DNA of 64,000 bases from Pseudoflavonifractor phocaeensis. Its GTDB lineage: Bacteria; Bacillota; Clostridia; Oscillospirales; Oscillospiraceae. The position numbers and the translations under genes are program-made. Of this stretch, positions 7,499-15,545 are shown piece by piece (position 1 is the stretch's first letter; every line of letters starts with the position of its first letter). The notes beneath the pieces are model-generated. The model was not told where the DNA came from. It did not search any database and saw only the letters and a list, made by a program, of their open reading frames with translations. Location of the stretch: positions 1 to 64,000 of the forward strand of contig NZ_JADYUM010000005.1 in the NCBI RefSeq assembly GCF_021531815.1, given 5' to 3'.

Positions 7499-9106
7499 TT
7501 GGAACCGTACCGGGTTTTGCTGGCCGATGACGAGGAGGAGATCCGGGTGGGCATCAGCCGGAAGATCGACTGGGCCGGCCTGGGTTTTGTCCTGGTGGGC
7601 GAGGCGGAGAATGGGGCGGAGGCGCTGGAACTGGCGGAGCAGCTGCGCCCCGATGTGGTGCTCACCGACATCAAGATGCCCTTTATGGATGGCCTGGAGC
7701 TGTGCCGCAGGCTGAAGCAGTCTCTCCCCGCGGCCAAGCTGGTGGTCTTCTCCGGCTTTGATGATTTTGAGTATGCCCGCCAGGCCATCGGGATGAATGT
7801 CTTCGAGTATATTCTCAAGCCCATTAACGCCCCTGAGCTGAATCAGGTGCTGAACAAGCTGAAGGTACAGCTGGACCAGCAGCGGATGGAGCGCCGGGAC
7901 ATGGAGACCTTGCGCCGCCGGTATGAGGAGAGTCTGCCCATCCTGCGGGAGATGTTTTATACCCGGCTGCTGGACGGGCGCATCCGGCCGGACCAGATCC
8001 GGGACCGGGCGGCGCGCTATGAGATCCAACTGCCGGAAGGGCACTGGGTGGCGGCTCTGGTCCAGGTAGACGCACCCAAGGGCGGGGAGGAGGCGGAACG
8101 GGACGAGCTGCTGCTGCTGTCCGTCCGGGCCTTCATCCAGGAAAACTTTGACCTGCCGGGCTGCGGCCTCCGGGTGATCCTCTACAATGACGCGGTGGCT
8201 TTGCTGGCTAACCTTCCGGAGCGGGAGGCGATCTACCCTCTGCTGGAGGAACTGGAACGGCTGTGTGTCTTGTCCCACAGCTACCTGGGTATGACGCTGA
8301 CCGTGGGCATTGGCCTACCCTGTGACGGACCGGCCGGCCTGCATGATTCGGTGGAAGGCGCCGGGTCGGCCCTGGATTACCGGGTGCTCATGGGGGGAGA
8401 CCGGGTCATTTACATCGGCGATCTGGAACCTGACCGCTCCGCCCGCCTCTCTTTTGAGGAAGAAGACCAGCGGGACCTGGCCACGGCGGTAAAGTTGGGC
8501 AGCCGGGAGCAGGTGGAGCAGGTGGTCCGGAGTCTGACGGGGCGGGTCCGGGAGACACGCTTGGCTTTGCCCCAGTGCCACCTCTTCTTTCAGGAGGTGG
8601 TGACCAGCCTGGTCAAGCTGGCCCGTGCCGGCGGAGCGGAGCTGGAGGAGGTCTTCGGCCCCGGCTTTACAGGGGTGGTGACGCTGACGGATTTCTCCTC
8701 TCTGGAGGAGCTGGAGGGGTGGCTGACGGAGGGCTGCCTGAAGCTGCGGGAGGTCTTGGGCCGCCAGCGTACCGATTCCGCCTGGAAGACGGTGGAAAAA
8801 GCCAAGGACTTTATCAATGAAAACTACCGAAACAGCGAATTGAGCGTGGAATCCCTCTGCTCTCACCTCCACCTGTCGCCCACCTATTTCTCCACGCTGT
8901 TCAAGCGGGAGACTGGAATGAGCTTTACCGCCTATGTGACCGAGGTGCGGATGGACCAGGCGGCCCGTCTGCTCCGGGACACGGGGGAGAAGACCTACCT
9001 CATTGCGGAGCAGACAGGGTATACGGATCCCAATTATTTCAGCTATGTGTTTAAGCGCCGTTTCGGCGTGACCCCGTCCAAGTTCCGGGCGGGACAGAGC
9101 CGCTAA
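7499..9106 (+). CDS. YesN-type response regulator with AraC output domain
   Basis: The 535-residue protein has an N-terminal receiver with acidic pair Asp10-Asp11, phospho-acceptor Asp57 (VLTDIKMP) and Lys107 (YILKPI). A long middle region at about 130-420 resembles the linker of YesN-like regulators. A C-terminal AraC/XylS double helix-turn-helix spans about 425-530. It begins with TTG behind GGAGGG. The histidine kinase gene follows after a short gap, and the genes of two sugar-binding proteins come next. The direct repeats before mglB at 3384-3430 are its most likely DNA target, so it probably activates galactose uptake when the kinase senses sugar. Target and signal are inferred. Confidence 0.9.
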   Translation: MEPYRVLLADDEEEIRVGISRKIDWAGLGFVLVGEAENGAEALELAEQLRPDVVLTDIKMPFMDGLELCRRLKQSLPAAKLVVFSGFDDFEYARQAIGMNVFEYILKPINAPELNQVLNKLKVQLDQQRMERRDMETLRRRYEESLPILREMFYTRLLDGRIRPDQIRDRAARYEIQLPEGHWVAALVQVDAPKGGEEAERDELLLLSVRAFIQENFDLPGCGLRVILYNDAVALLANLPEREAIYPLLEELERLCVLSHSYLGMTLTVGIGLPCDGPAGLHDSVEGAGSALDYRVLMGGDRVIYIGDLEPDRSARLSFEEEDQRDLATAVKLGSREQVEQVVRSLTGRVRETRLALPQCHLFFQEVVTSLVKLARAGGAELEEVFGPGFTGVVTLTDFSSLEELEGWLTEGCLKLREVLGRQRTDSAWKTVEKAKDFINENYRNSELSVESLCSHLHLSPTYFSTLFKRETGMSFTAYVTEVRMDQAARLLRDTGEKTYLIAEQTGYTDPNYFSYVFKRRFGVTPSKFRAGQSR

Positions 9107-9180
9107 GGCCTGGAACGTCCATGACCGGTTCCGCCTATCCGGAGAGCGGTGGGGCGGAAGCGCAGAAGGGAGGGACAGAA

Positions 9181-10998
9181 GTGCGGATATTTTTCAAAGG
9201 TTTTGTGGGTAAGGTGGCCGACCGTTACCGGAAGATGAGTATTCAGATGGTGATCTCCCTTTCCTTCACAGCCGTTGCGGTGGTGGGAATGGTTTTCATG
9301 GGGATGAGCATGTATCTGCGCTTTTCCACCACCACCCACAGCATGGCGGAGGACAACAGCCAGCGGGTCCTGGCCCAAGTGAACGCCAATCTGGAGAGCT
9401 ATCTCCACCGGATGATGCGGGTCTCTGACACCATGTACTACCGGGTCATCAAGCATACCGACCTGGCGGAGGGCGGCTTTCAGGAGGGCATGGACCTGCT
9501 TTATGAGGAGAACCGGGACAGCCTGGTGTCCATCGCGGTGTTTGACCGTTCCGGCGGCCTGGTGTCGGCGGTGCCCCTGTCCAACATGAAATCCTCCGCC
9601 GTCCCCTCGGCCAGCGGTTGGTTCCAGTCGGCCATGGCGAAAATGGAGAACCTGCATTTTTCCACGCCCCATATTCAGAACCTCTTTGAAGATCCGGATT
9701 ACCGCTACCGCTGGGTGGTCTCCCTCAGCCGGTATGTCCAGCTCACCCGGGACGGCGTGACGGAGAGCGGCGTGCTTCTGGTGGATATGAGCTTTGCCGG
9801 CATTGAGCAGGTCTGCCAGGGGGTGGAACTGACCAACGGAGGCTACCTCTACCTGATGGACAGCGACGGGGAACTGATCTACCATCCCCGGCAGCAGCTG
9901 ATCTACGCCGGGTTGCTGGAAGAAAACAATCTGGCGGCGGCGGGCTACCGGGACGGGACCCGCCGGGAAACGTTTCAGGGACAGGCCCGCCAAATCACGG
10001 TAAAGACCGTGGGGTACACCGGCTGGAAGCTGGTGGGTGTGGTGCCCGCTCAACAGATGGGCGCGGATACATGGCAGACCCTCCTCTTTGGATTGGCGCT
10101 GCTGCTGTTCTCTGTCTTTTTGATGGCCTTTCTGAATTTCCGCATCTCCGCCCATATCACCGATCCGATCCTCAGGCTGGAGCAGGCTGTGAAGGAACTG
10201 GAGGCGGGAACAGAGAACGTGGAAATCGAGGAGGGGGGCTGCTATGAGGTCCAGCGCCTGGGCCACTCCATCCGCTCCATGGTGTCCACCATGCACCACC
10301 TGATGGACGACATTATCCAGCAGGAGAGCCAGAAACGGCGCTCTGAGCTGGAGGTCCTCCAATCCCAGATCAATCCGCACTTCTTGTACAACACCCTGGA
10401 CTCGGTGATCTGGATGACCGAGGCGGGACGCTATGAGGAGGCCATTCAGATGGTCACCTCCCTGGCCCGCTTGTTCCGCATCTCCCTGAGCCGGGGCAAG
10501 CGCATCATTCCCTTGGCCGACGAACTGGAGCACGCCCGCCATTACATGACCATTCAGCAGATTCGCTTCAAAAACAAATTCACCTCGCAAATATCGGCGG
10601 GGCCGGGCACAGAGGGGCTGTACACGCTGAAGCTGATCGTCCAGCCCATTCTGGAGAACGCCATTTACCACGGCATGGCCTCCGCCGAGGAGGACGGCTT
10701 CATCACGGTGGCCGCCCGGAGGGACGGGGAGGACCTGGTCATCGAGGTGGCGGACAACGGCATGGGGATGCGGCCTGAGGTAGCGGCTTCGCTGCTGGAC
10801 GAGGACCGGCCCGACGTCCGGACCACCGGCTCCGGCATCGGCGTGCGCAATGTTCACCGGCGCATCCAACTGACCTTCGGAAAGCAATATGGGCTGATGA
10901 TCTTCAGCGAGCCGGATGAGGGAACCACGGTTCAAATCCGTCTGCCCGCCCTTGACCGGGAGGGCCTGGCCGCCTATGAGAGGGAGGTCATGGAATGA
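9181..10998 (+). CDS. YesM-type sensor histidine kinase
   Basis: This kinase of about 605 residues has a membrane helix at about 20-42, an extracellular sensor region at about 43-300 (Cache-like by position), a second helix near 301-320 and a HAMP linker. A His_kinase domain follows with QINPHFLYNT, where His400 is the phospho-acceptor, then a GHKL ATPase domain with DNGMGM and GSGIGV. The GTG at 9181 is chosen as start because AGGGAGGGAC precedes it. An in-frame ATG at 9121 lies before that ribosome site. It overlaps the next gene by 4 nt (ATGA), which indicates coupled translation with a membrane-anchored sugar-binding protein that may present the ligand to this sensor. Confidence 0.9.
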   Translation: MRIFFKGFVGKVADRYRKMSIQMVISLSFTAVAVVGMVFMGMSMYLRFSTTTHSMAEDNSQRVLAQVNANLESYLHRMMRVSDTMYYRVIKHTDLAEGGFQEGMDLLYEENRDSLVSIAVFDRSGGLVSAVPLSNMKSSAVPSASGWFQSAMAKMENLHFSTPHIQNLFEDPDYRYRWVVSLSRYVQLTRDGVTESGVLLVDMSFAGIEQVCQGVELTNGGYLYLMDSDGELIYHPRQQLIYAGLLEENNLAAAGYRDGTRRETFQGQARQITVKTVGYTGWKLVGVVPAQQMGADTWQTLLFGLALLLFSVFLMAFLNFRISAHITDPILRLEQAVKELEAGTENVEIEEGGCYEVQRLGHSIRSMVSTMHHLMDDIIQQESQKRRSELEVLQSQINPHFLYNTLDSVIWMTEAGRYEEAIQMVTSLARLFRISLSRGKRIIPLADELEHARHYMTIQQIRFKNKFTSQISAGPGTEGLYTLKLIVQPILENAIYHGMASAEEDGFITVAARRDGEDLVIEVADNGMGMRPEVAASLLDEDRPDVRTTGSGIGVRNVHRRIQLTFGKQYGLMIFSEPDEGTTVQIRLPALDREGLAAYEREVME

Positions 10999-11951
10999 GT
11001 AAACGAAGCAGAAACGCCTGGATACAGCTGGCGGTCCTGGCCCTCCTGGGCGGCGCGGTGATCCTGACGCTGGTTTTGCCGCAGCTGTCCGACCACCGGA
11101 CGCCGGACCCTCCGCTGGAGCTGTCGGTGATCATCCGGGAATCGGACAGTTCCCTCTGGGGAAACGCCCGCCTGGGCATGGAGCAGGCGGCGGCGGAGCT
11201 GCGGGCGGAGACCCGCTTTTTGGTGCTGTCTGCGGACAATGACGGGCAGGAGCAGGAGGATCTGCTGCGCCGGGAGTACGAAGGTGGGGCGGGCGCCCTG
11301 GTGGTCGTCCCGGCCGAGCCTGAGAAGCTGGCACAGGACCTGCGGGAGCTGACGGGGAAATGCCCGGTGGTGGCGCTGGAATCGGCGCTGGAGGGGGTGG
11401 AGGACACGGTCTTCCCCGATAACCGGGCTTTGGGTCAGGCGTTGGCCCGGGCTCTGTTAGAGGACTGGACGGGGGGCGCGGTACTCCTGCTGGATACGGC
11501 CCCCGGCAGCTTCGGCGTGCGGGACCGGCTGGAAGGCGCCCGGGAGGTTCTGGAGGAGGCCGGGGTCCCGGTCCAGCGCCGGGCCGCCCGGGCGGGCGGC
11601 TTGCCTGTAGTGCTGGATGGGCTGGCAAGAGAGGCTGGGACAGACTGGATCATGGCCTTTGAACCGGCTGCCACCCAGGGGGCGGCGGCGGCCAAGGAGA
11701 GCCGTGGACTGGAGCAGCCCCTGTACGGGGTCGGAGTGACCACTGACGTGGCGGCTTGGCTGGAGCGGGGGACCGTGACCGCTGTGGCGGTCTGGAGTGA
11801 TTACGCCGCCGGCTATCTGGCCGTGGAGAGCGCCGTGAAAGCCGCCCGGGGCGAGAAGAACAAATCGGAGCCGCTGCCCTTTTCTGTGGTGCGGGGGGAG
11901 GAGATCTATGATCCGGACAATGAAAAACTGCTGTTCCCGGTGGCGTCTTAA
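10995..11951 (+). CDS. Membrane-anchored periplasmic binding protein, putative sensor partner
   Basis: The 318-residue protein has an uncleaved-looking N-terminal helix at about 11-29 without a lipobox, then a type 1 periplasmic-binding fold (LSVIIRESDSSLWG, later GAGALVVVPAEPEK and GVGVTTDVAAWL). It overlaps the kinase gene by 4 nt and the next binding-protein gene by 44 nt. In Firmicutes, a helix-anchored binding protein next to a kinase (as in the XylFII-LytS xylose sensor) transmits ligand occupancy to the kinase rather than feeding a transporter. By analogy this protein may sense galactose for the YesM/YesN pair. The ligand is not shown by the sequence. Confidence 0.8.
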   Translation: MSKRSRNAWIQLAVLALLGGAVILTLVLPQLSDHRTPDPPLELSVIIRESDSSLWGNARLGMEQAAAELRAETRFLVLSADNDGQEQEDLLRREYEGGAGALVVVPAEPEKLAQDLRELTGKCPVVALESALEGVEDTVFPDNRALGQALARALLEDWTGGAVLLLDTAPGSFGVRDRLEGAREVLEEAGVPVQRRAARAGGLPVVLDGLAREAGTDWIMAFEPAATQGAAAAKESRGLEQPLYGVGVTTDVAAWLERGTVTAVAVWSDYAAGYLAVESAVKAARGEKNKSEPLPFSVVRGEEIYDPDNEKLLFPVAS

Positions 11952-12975
11952 GCACCGGTGTGCGGCGCTGGGTCTGGCGGTCCTGATGCTGACGGCGCTG
12001 GGGGGCTGCGGCGCCAGAGCGCGGGACAAGAATACCACTCTCCGGGTAGGGGTGGCGCTCTACACCCAGGACGATACCTTTATCTCCACCATTGTTCAAC
12101 ATTTGGAACGGATGGCGCAGGAGGCGGAGAGCGGGGGAACGCTGAAGATCAACCTGTCCACTGCCGACGGGCGGAGCAACCAGACCGCCCAGCTGGAACA
12201 GGTGGACCGGTTTCTGGACAAGGGCTGCGATGTGCTGTGCGTCAACATCGTGGACCGGACGGCGGCGGCGGTGATCGTGGACAAGGCGGAGGCGGCGGGA
12301 GTGCCCCTGATCTTCTTCAACCGCCAGCCGGTGGCGGAGGATATTCAGCGCTGGGAGGAGGTCTACTATGTAGGGGCCAGCGCGCCCGAGGGAGGCACGC
12401 TTCAGGGACAGATCGTTCTGGACGCCTGGCTGTCTGACCGGGAAACCATGGACCGGAATGGAGACGGCGTGCTTCAGTATGTGATGCTGGAAGGGGAACC
12501 CGGGCACCAGGATACTCTGCTTCGGACCGAATACTCCATCAAGACGCTGACCGACGCGGGGGTGGAGGTGGAGAAGCTGGCCAGCGACACCGCCAACTGG
12601 AACCGGGGACAGGCCTCCGCGAAAATGGCCCAGTGGCTGGCGGAGTTCGGCGGCCAGATCGAGGTGGTGTTCGCCAACAATGACGATATGGCCCTGGGCG
12701 CCATCGATACCTTCCGGGAGGCGGGGGTGGAGCAGCCTATGGTGGTGGGCGTGGACGCCACGGCGCCGGCCCTGGAGGCCATCAAGTCCGGGGAGCTGTC
12801 GGGCACCGTCCTGAACGACGCCAAAGGCATCGCCCGGGCCATGCTGGACCTGGTGCTGGAACTCACCGCGGGCAACGACCCGGCGGACACCATGGACATT
12901 GTGGACGGCCACTATATCTGGCTGCCCTATCAGCGGGTGACCCAGGAAAACTGGGAGGAGTTCCGGGAGCCGTAG
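11908..12975 (+). CDS. Second MglB-like galactose-binding lipoprotein
   Basis: This 355-residue lipoprotein has signal sequence and lipobox LGGC (Cys34 region). It resembles MglB encoded at 3512-4651: VGVALYTQDDTFIS at the start of the mature part, a MDRNGDGVLQYVMLEGEPG Ca2+-loop-like segment, and FANNDDMALGAIDTF. It has no permease of its own and lies in the sensory operon. It could serve as an alternative receptor for MglAC, or as a ligand donor to the sensor. The ATG at 11908 has GGGGGGAGGAG upstream and overlaps the previous gene by 44 nt. An ATG at 11920 is a second choice. Confidence 0.85.
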   Translation: MIRTMKNCCSRWRLKHRCAALGLAVLMLTALGGCGARARDKNTTLRVGVALYTQDDTFISTIVQHLERMAQEAESGGTLKINLSTADGRSNQTAQLEQVDRFLDKGCDVLCVNIVDRTAAAVIVDKAEAAGVPLIFFNRQPVAEDIQRWEEVYYVGASAPEGGTLQGQIVLDAWLSDRETMDRNGDGVLQYVMLEGEPGHQDTLLRTEYSIKTLTDAGVEVEKLASDTANWNRGQASAKMAQWLAEFGGQIEVVFANNDDMALGAIDTFREAGVEQPMVVGVDATAPALEAIKSGELSGTVLNDAKGIARAMLDLVLELTAGNDPADTMDIVDGHYIWLPYQRVTQENWEEFREP

Positions 12976-13055
12976 CAGGAGAGAAGCCGTGCCACCGAAG
13001 TCTGTGCTTTGAGCCGGCATGTAAAAACGAAAAACGGGCGGCAGACCGGAGGAAC

Positions 13056-13071
13056 TACCGGTATACCGGTA
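13056..13071. repeat. Perfect 16-bp palindrome TACCGGTATACCGGTA
   Basis: It lies in the gap between the two convergent transcription units (11908-12975 and galM). It is not part of the terminator, which is at 13134-13166. It looks like a protein-binding site, but no gene start is adjacent. Confidence 0.7.
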
Positions 13072-13133
13072 AATCTGGACTGGTGGGCCGTATATCCACG
13101 CTCCATGGATGAAGAAGGCGCATAGAGACAAAG

Positions 13134-13166
13134 GTCCCCGGCTCGTCCTGAGCCGGGGACTATTTT
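13134..13166. terminator. Bidirectional terminator between sensory operon and galM
   Basis: GTCCCCGGCTC pairs perfectly with GAGCCGGGGAC. TATTTT follows on the plus strand, and a T-rich CTTTGTCTC tail follows on the minus strand. Confidence 0.85.
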
Positions 13167-13168
13167 GC

Positions 13169-14218
13169 TTATTCGGCAATGGAAAAACGGTAGCAGGTGG
13201 TGTGGTCGTACCGGCCGCCTGCCCGGAGAATGCAGGAGGGGAAGCCGGGCTGGTTGGGGGAGTCGGGGAAGAACTGTGTCTCCAGACAGAAGGCGTGGCG
13301 CGGGCCGTAGACAGCGTCCCCTTTGCCTTTCCGGCCAGGTTCCAGGAAATTGGCGGTGTAGAACTGGACACCGGGGAGGGTGGTCTCTGTCTCCATGACA
13401 ATCCCGGTGGCGGCGCAGCGGGCCCAGGCGGCGGGACGCAGCTGTCCTATAGGGCCGTCGATCACAAAGTTATGGTCGTAGCCGTGGCCCAGCTCCAGCT
13501 GAGGGAACGGCTCGTCGAGATGCGCGCCAATGGGGGTGGGACGGGTCAGGTCCATGGGAGTGCCGCTCACTGGCTCCAGAACGCCCAGCGGGATACTGGT
13601 CCCGTCCGCGGGAGTGTACTGGGAGGCGTGCAGGGCAATCTCCTGGTCCAGCACGGGGCCGGAGCCCTGTCCCGCCAGGTTGAAGTAGCTGTGGTTGGTG
13701 AGATTGCAGGGGGTGTCCCGGTCTGTCTCTGCCTCATACCGGATGGACAGGGCGCTGCCCTCCAGACGGTACGTGACCCGGACCCGCAGGGTACCTGGGT
13801 AGCCCTCCTGGCCGTCCGGGCTGACCAGCGAGAGGACAGCCCGGTCCGCTGTCAGCTCCTCCACGGCCCAAACCTGATAGGAGAAGCCAACCAGCCCGCC
13901 GTGGAGATGGTTGGGGCCGTTGTTGACCGCCAGCGTATATTCCCGCCCGTTGAGGGTGAAGCGCCCACCCGCGATGCGGTTGGCAAACCGGCCCACCACG
14001 GCGCCCAGGTAGCCGTCCTGGGTCCGGTACTCCTCCAGGGTGTCGTAACCCAGTATCACGTCCACCGGCCGGCCGTCCTTGTCCGGCACCACCAGAGAAC
14101 GGAGGGTGGCCCCGAAGGTGAGGAGACGGCAGGTGAGGATGCCGTTGGACAGGGTGAGCTGCTCCACCTGTTCCCCGGAGGGGGTGGTCCCGAAGGGACA
14201 GCGGATGGATTCATTCAT
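13169..14218 (-). CDS. galM: Aldose 1-epimerase (galactose mutarotase)
   Basis: GalM interconverts beta- and alpha-D-galactose, giving the alpha anomer used by galactokinase. The 349-residue protein carries family motifs: NRIAGGRFTLNG near 80, NHLHGG near 105 with an active-site His, NHSYFNLAG near 175 with the second catalytic His, and a C-terminal VQFYTAN and ETQFFPDSPN with the Glu base region. Length is normal for the family. RBS GGAGGACC precedes the ATG. It is transcribed away from the LacI-family regulator gene from a separate promoter at 14273-14301. Confidence 0.95.
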   Translation of the reverse strand: MNESIRCPFGTTPSGEQVEQLTLSNGILTCRLLTFGATLRSLVVPDKDGRPVDVILGYDTLEEYRTQDGYLGAVVGRFANRIAGGRFTLNGREYTLAVNNGPNHLHGGLVGFSYQVWAVEELTADRAVLSLVSPDGQEGYPGTLRVRVTYRLEGSALSIRYEAETDRDTPCNLTNHSYFNLAGQGSGPVLDQEIALHASQYTPADGTSIPLGVLEPVSGTPMDLTRPTPIGAHLDEPFPQLELGHGYDHNFVIDGPIGQLRPAAWARCAATGIVMETETTLPGVQFYTANFLEPGRKGKGDAVYGPRHAFCLETQFFPDSPNQPGFPSCILRAGGRYDHTTCYRFSIAE

Positions 14219-14272
14219 GGGAGGTCCTCCTTTTTGGCAATGCGCCGGGGCAGTTCTGACTATGTTGCTTCC

Positions 14273-14301
14273 ACTATACCAGACCGGGAAAGAAAAGGCA
14301 A
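14273..14301 (-). promoter_or_regulatory. galM promoter
   Basis: On the minus strand TTGCCT (14301-14296), a 17-nt spacer and TATAGT (14278-14273) precede galM by about 55 nt. Confidence 0.7.
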
Positions 14302-14320
14302 AGAAAACCGGTTCTGCCCC

Positions 14321-14362
14321 TTGTCAAAAATTCCGCTGTGTGCTATTCTTTTTTTAGTAAAA
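14321..14362 (+). promoter_or_regulatory. Promoter and autoregulatory operator of the LacI-family gene
   Basis: TTGTCA (14321-14326), a 17-nt spacer and TATTCT (14344-14349) form the promoter. TTTTTA-G-TAAAAA (14351-14363) is a perfect inverted repeat covering the start of transcription. It is the same core as in the galK operator, which suggests the repressor controls itself. Confidence 0.75.
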
Positions 14363-14379
14363 ATTATGGAGGAAGGACC

Positions 14380-15423
14380 ATGGCGACTTTGAAGGAACTG
14401 GCCGACCGGACCGGCTATTCCCCTGCCACCATCTCCCGCATCCTCAGCGGGGACCCCGCCCTGTCGGTGACACCGGAGGCCCGGCGGAAGGTGCTGGAGG
14501 AGGCGGGGCGGCTGAACTACACGGCCACCCGCAGTCGGCGGGGCAGGACCCCAAAGGGGGTGCTCCGGGTGGGGGTGGCGGAGATGCTCACGCCGGTCCA
14601 GCAGCTGGAGGACCCCTACTACCTCTATCTCAGCGGTTTTGTCCGGCAGGGCTGTCTGGACAAGAAGTACACCTGCCTGACCTTGGAGAGCCGGGGCGAG
14701 GTGTTTCTTCCCCCGGAGGGGGAGGGTCTGGACGGCATTGTAGCCATCGGGCTGTTCACTCCTGCCCAGATCGAATCCCTGTCCGCCCTTACGCCCAACG
14801 TGGTCTTTCTGGATTCCTCCCCCTTTGAGAGCCGTTTCGATTCAGTGGTTCTGGGATATGAACTGGGGATCTCGCTGGCGTTGGAGCATCTGACCCAGTT
14901 GGGGCACCGGCGCATTGGGTTCATCGGTCCGGCTTACAAGCTGGATGACCGCCGCCAGCGGGCACCCGAGGTCCGCCGCCAGCTGTTCCTGCGCCTTATG
15001 GACGGACATGGGCTGCTGGACCGGGGCCTGATGGTGGACTGCCCCATGGAGGCGGAGGCCGCCGCCCAGGCGGTGGAAGCTTTTCTGGGGTCCGGCTCTC
15101 TGCCGCCCACGGCCTTCCTATGCGCCAATGAGGAGGTGGCCATCGGCGCCCTGCGGGCGCTACGGGAGGCGGGATTGTCCGTGCCCGGCGACTTGTCGGT
15201 GGTTTCCTTCAATGACACGCCACGGTCCGCCCTGGTGGACCCGCCCCTCACCTCTGTCTCCACCCATGTGGAGGAGATGGCCCGGACTGCCCTGCGCCTG
15301 TTGGGGGAGCGGGCCTGTCCCCAGGGGAGGGAGCCGGTGCGGACCCTGCCCCTGAAGGTGGTGGTCCCGCCCGCTCTGGTGGTCCGACGGAGCAGCGGCC
15401 CGGCGGAAGAACAGTCAAAATAG
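14380..15423 (+). CDS. LacI/GalR-family transcriptional regulator of galactose genes
   Basis: This 347-residue DNA-binding protein has an N-terminal LacI helix-turn-helix (ATLKELADRTGYSPATISRI) and a hinge helix near 45-58. A sugar-binding effector domain at about 60-340 shows the family segment GHRRIGFIGP. The start at ATG 14380 has GGAGGAAGG upstream. An in-frame ATG at 14338 precedes the mapped transcription start and is unlikely. It lies between galM and galK-galE-galT, and a shared inverted repeat with TTTTTA/TAAAAA arms sits in front of both its own gene and galK. The effector is most likely galactose or a galactoside; this is inferred. Confidence 0.9.
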   Translation: MATLKELADRTGYSPATISRILSGDPALSVTPEARRKVLEEAGRLNYTATRSRRGRTPKGVLRVGVAEMLTPVQQLEDPYYLYLSGFVRQGCLDKKYTCLTLESRGEVFLPPEGEGLDGIVAIGLFTPAQIESLSALTPNVVFLDSSPFESRFDSVVLGYELGISLALEHLTQLGHRRIGFIGPAYKLDDRRQRAPEVRRQLFLRLMDGHGLLDRGLMVDCPMEAEAAAQAVEAFLGSGSLPPTAFLCANEEVAIGALRALREAGLSVPGDLSVVSFNDTPRSALVDPPLTSVSTHVEEMARTALRLLGERACPQGREPVRTLPLKVVVPPALVVRRSSGPAEEQSK

Positions 15424-15483
15424 ACAGTGCGGGATACGGGTTTCTGTGCATTGCGACAAAGTTTTGGTTCCGAGAAAAATGGG

Positions 15484-15513
15484 ATTGAATTTTTACTAAA
15501 AATTCAATATACT
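15484..15513 (+). promoter_or_regulatory. galK promoter built around a perfect operator
   Basis: TTGAAT (15485-15490), a 17-nt spacer and TATACT (15508-15513) form the promoter. From 15484 to 15508 the arms ATTGAATTTTTA and TAAAAATTCAAT are exact inverted repeats around a central C, so the operator fills the spacer and overlaps both promoter elements. A bound LacI-family protein would exclude RNA polymerase. Confidence 0.85.
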
Positions 15514-15545
15514 GTGACCAAGAAATGAAAATGAGGTGACGCGAT

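Noticed and set aside
9121-9180. Longer N-terminus for the histidine kinase
   Set aside because: The ribosome site AGGGAGGGAC lies inside this stretch and points to GTG 9181.
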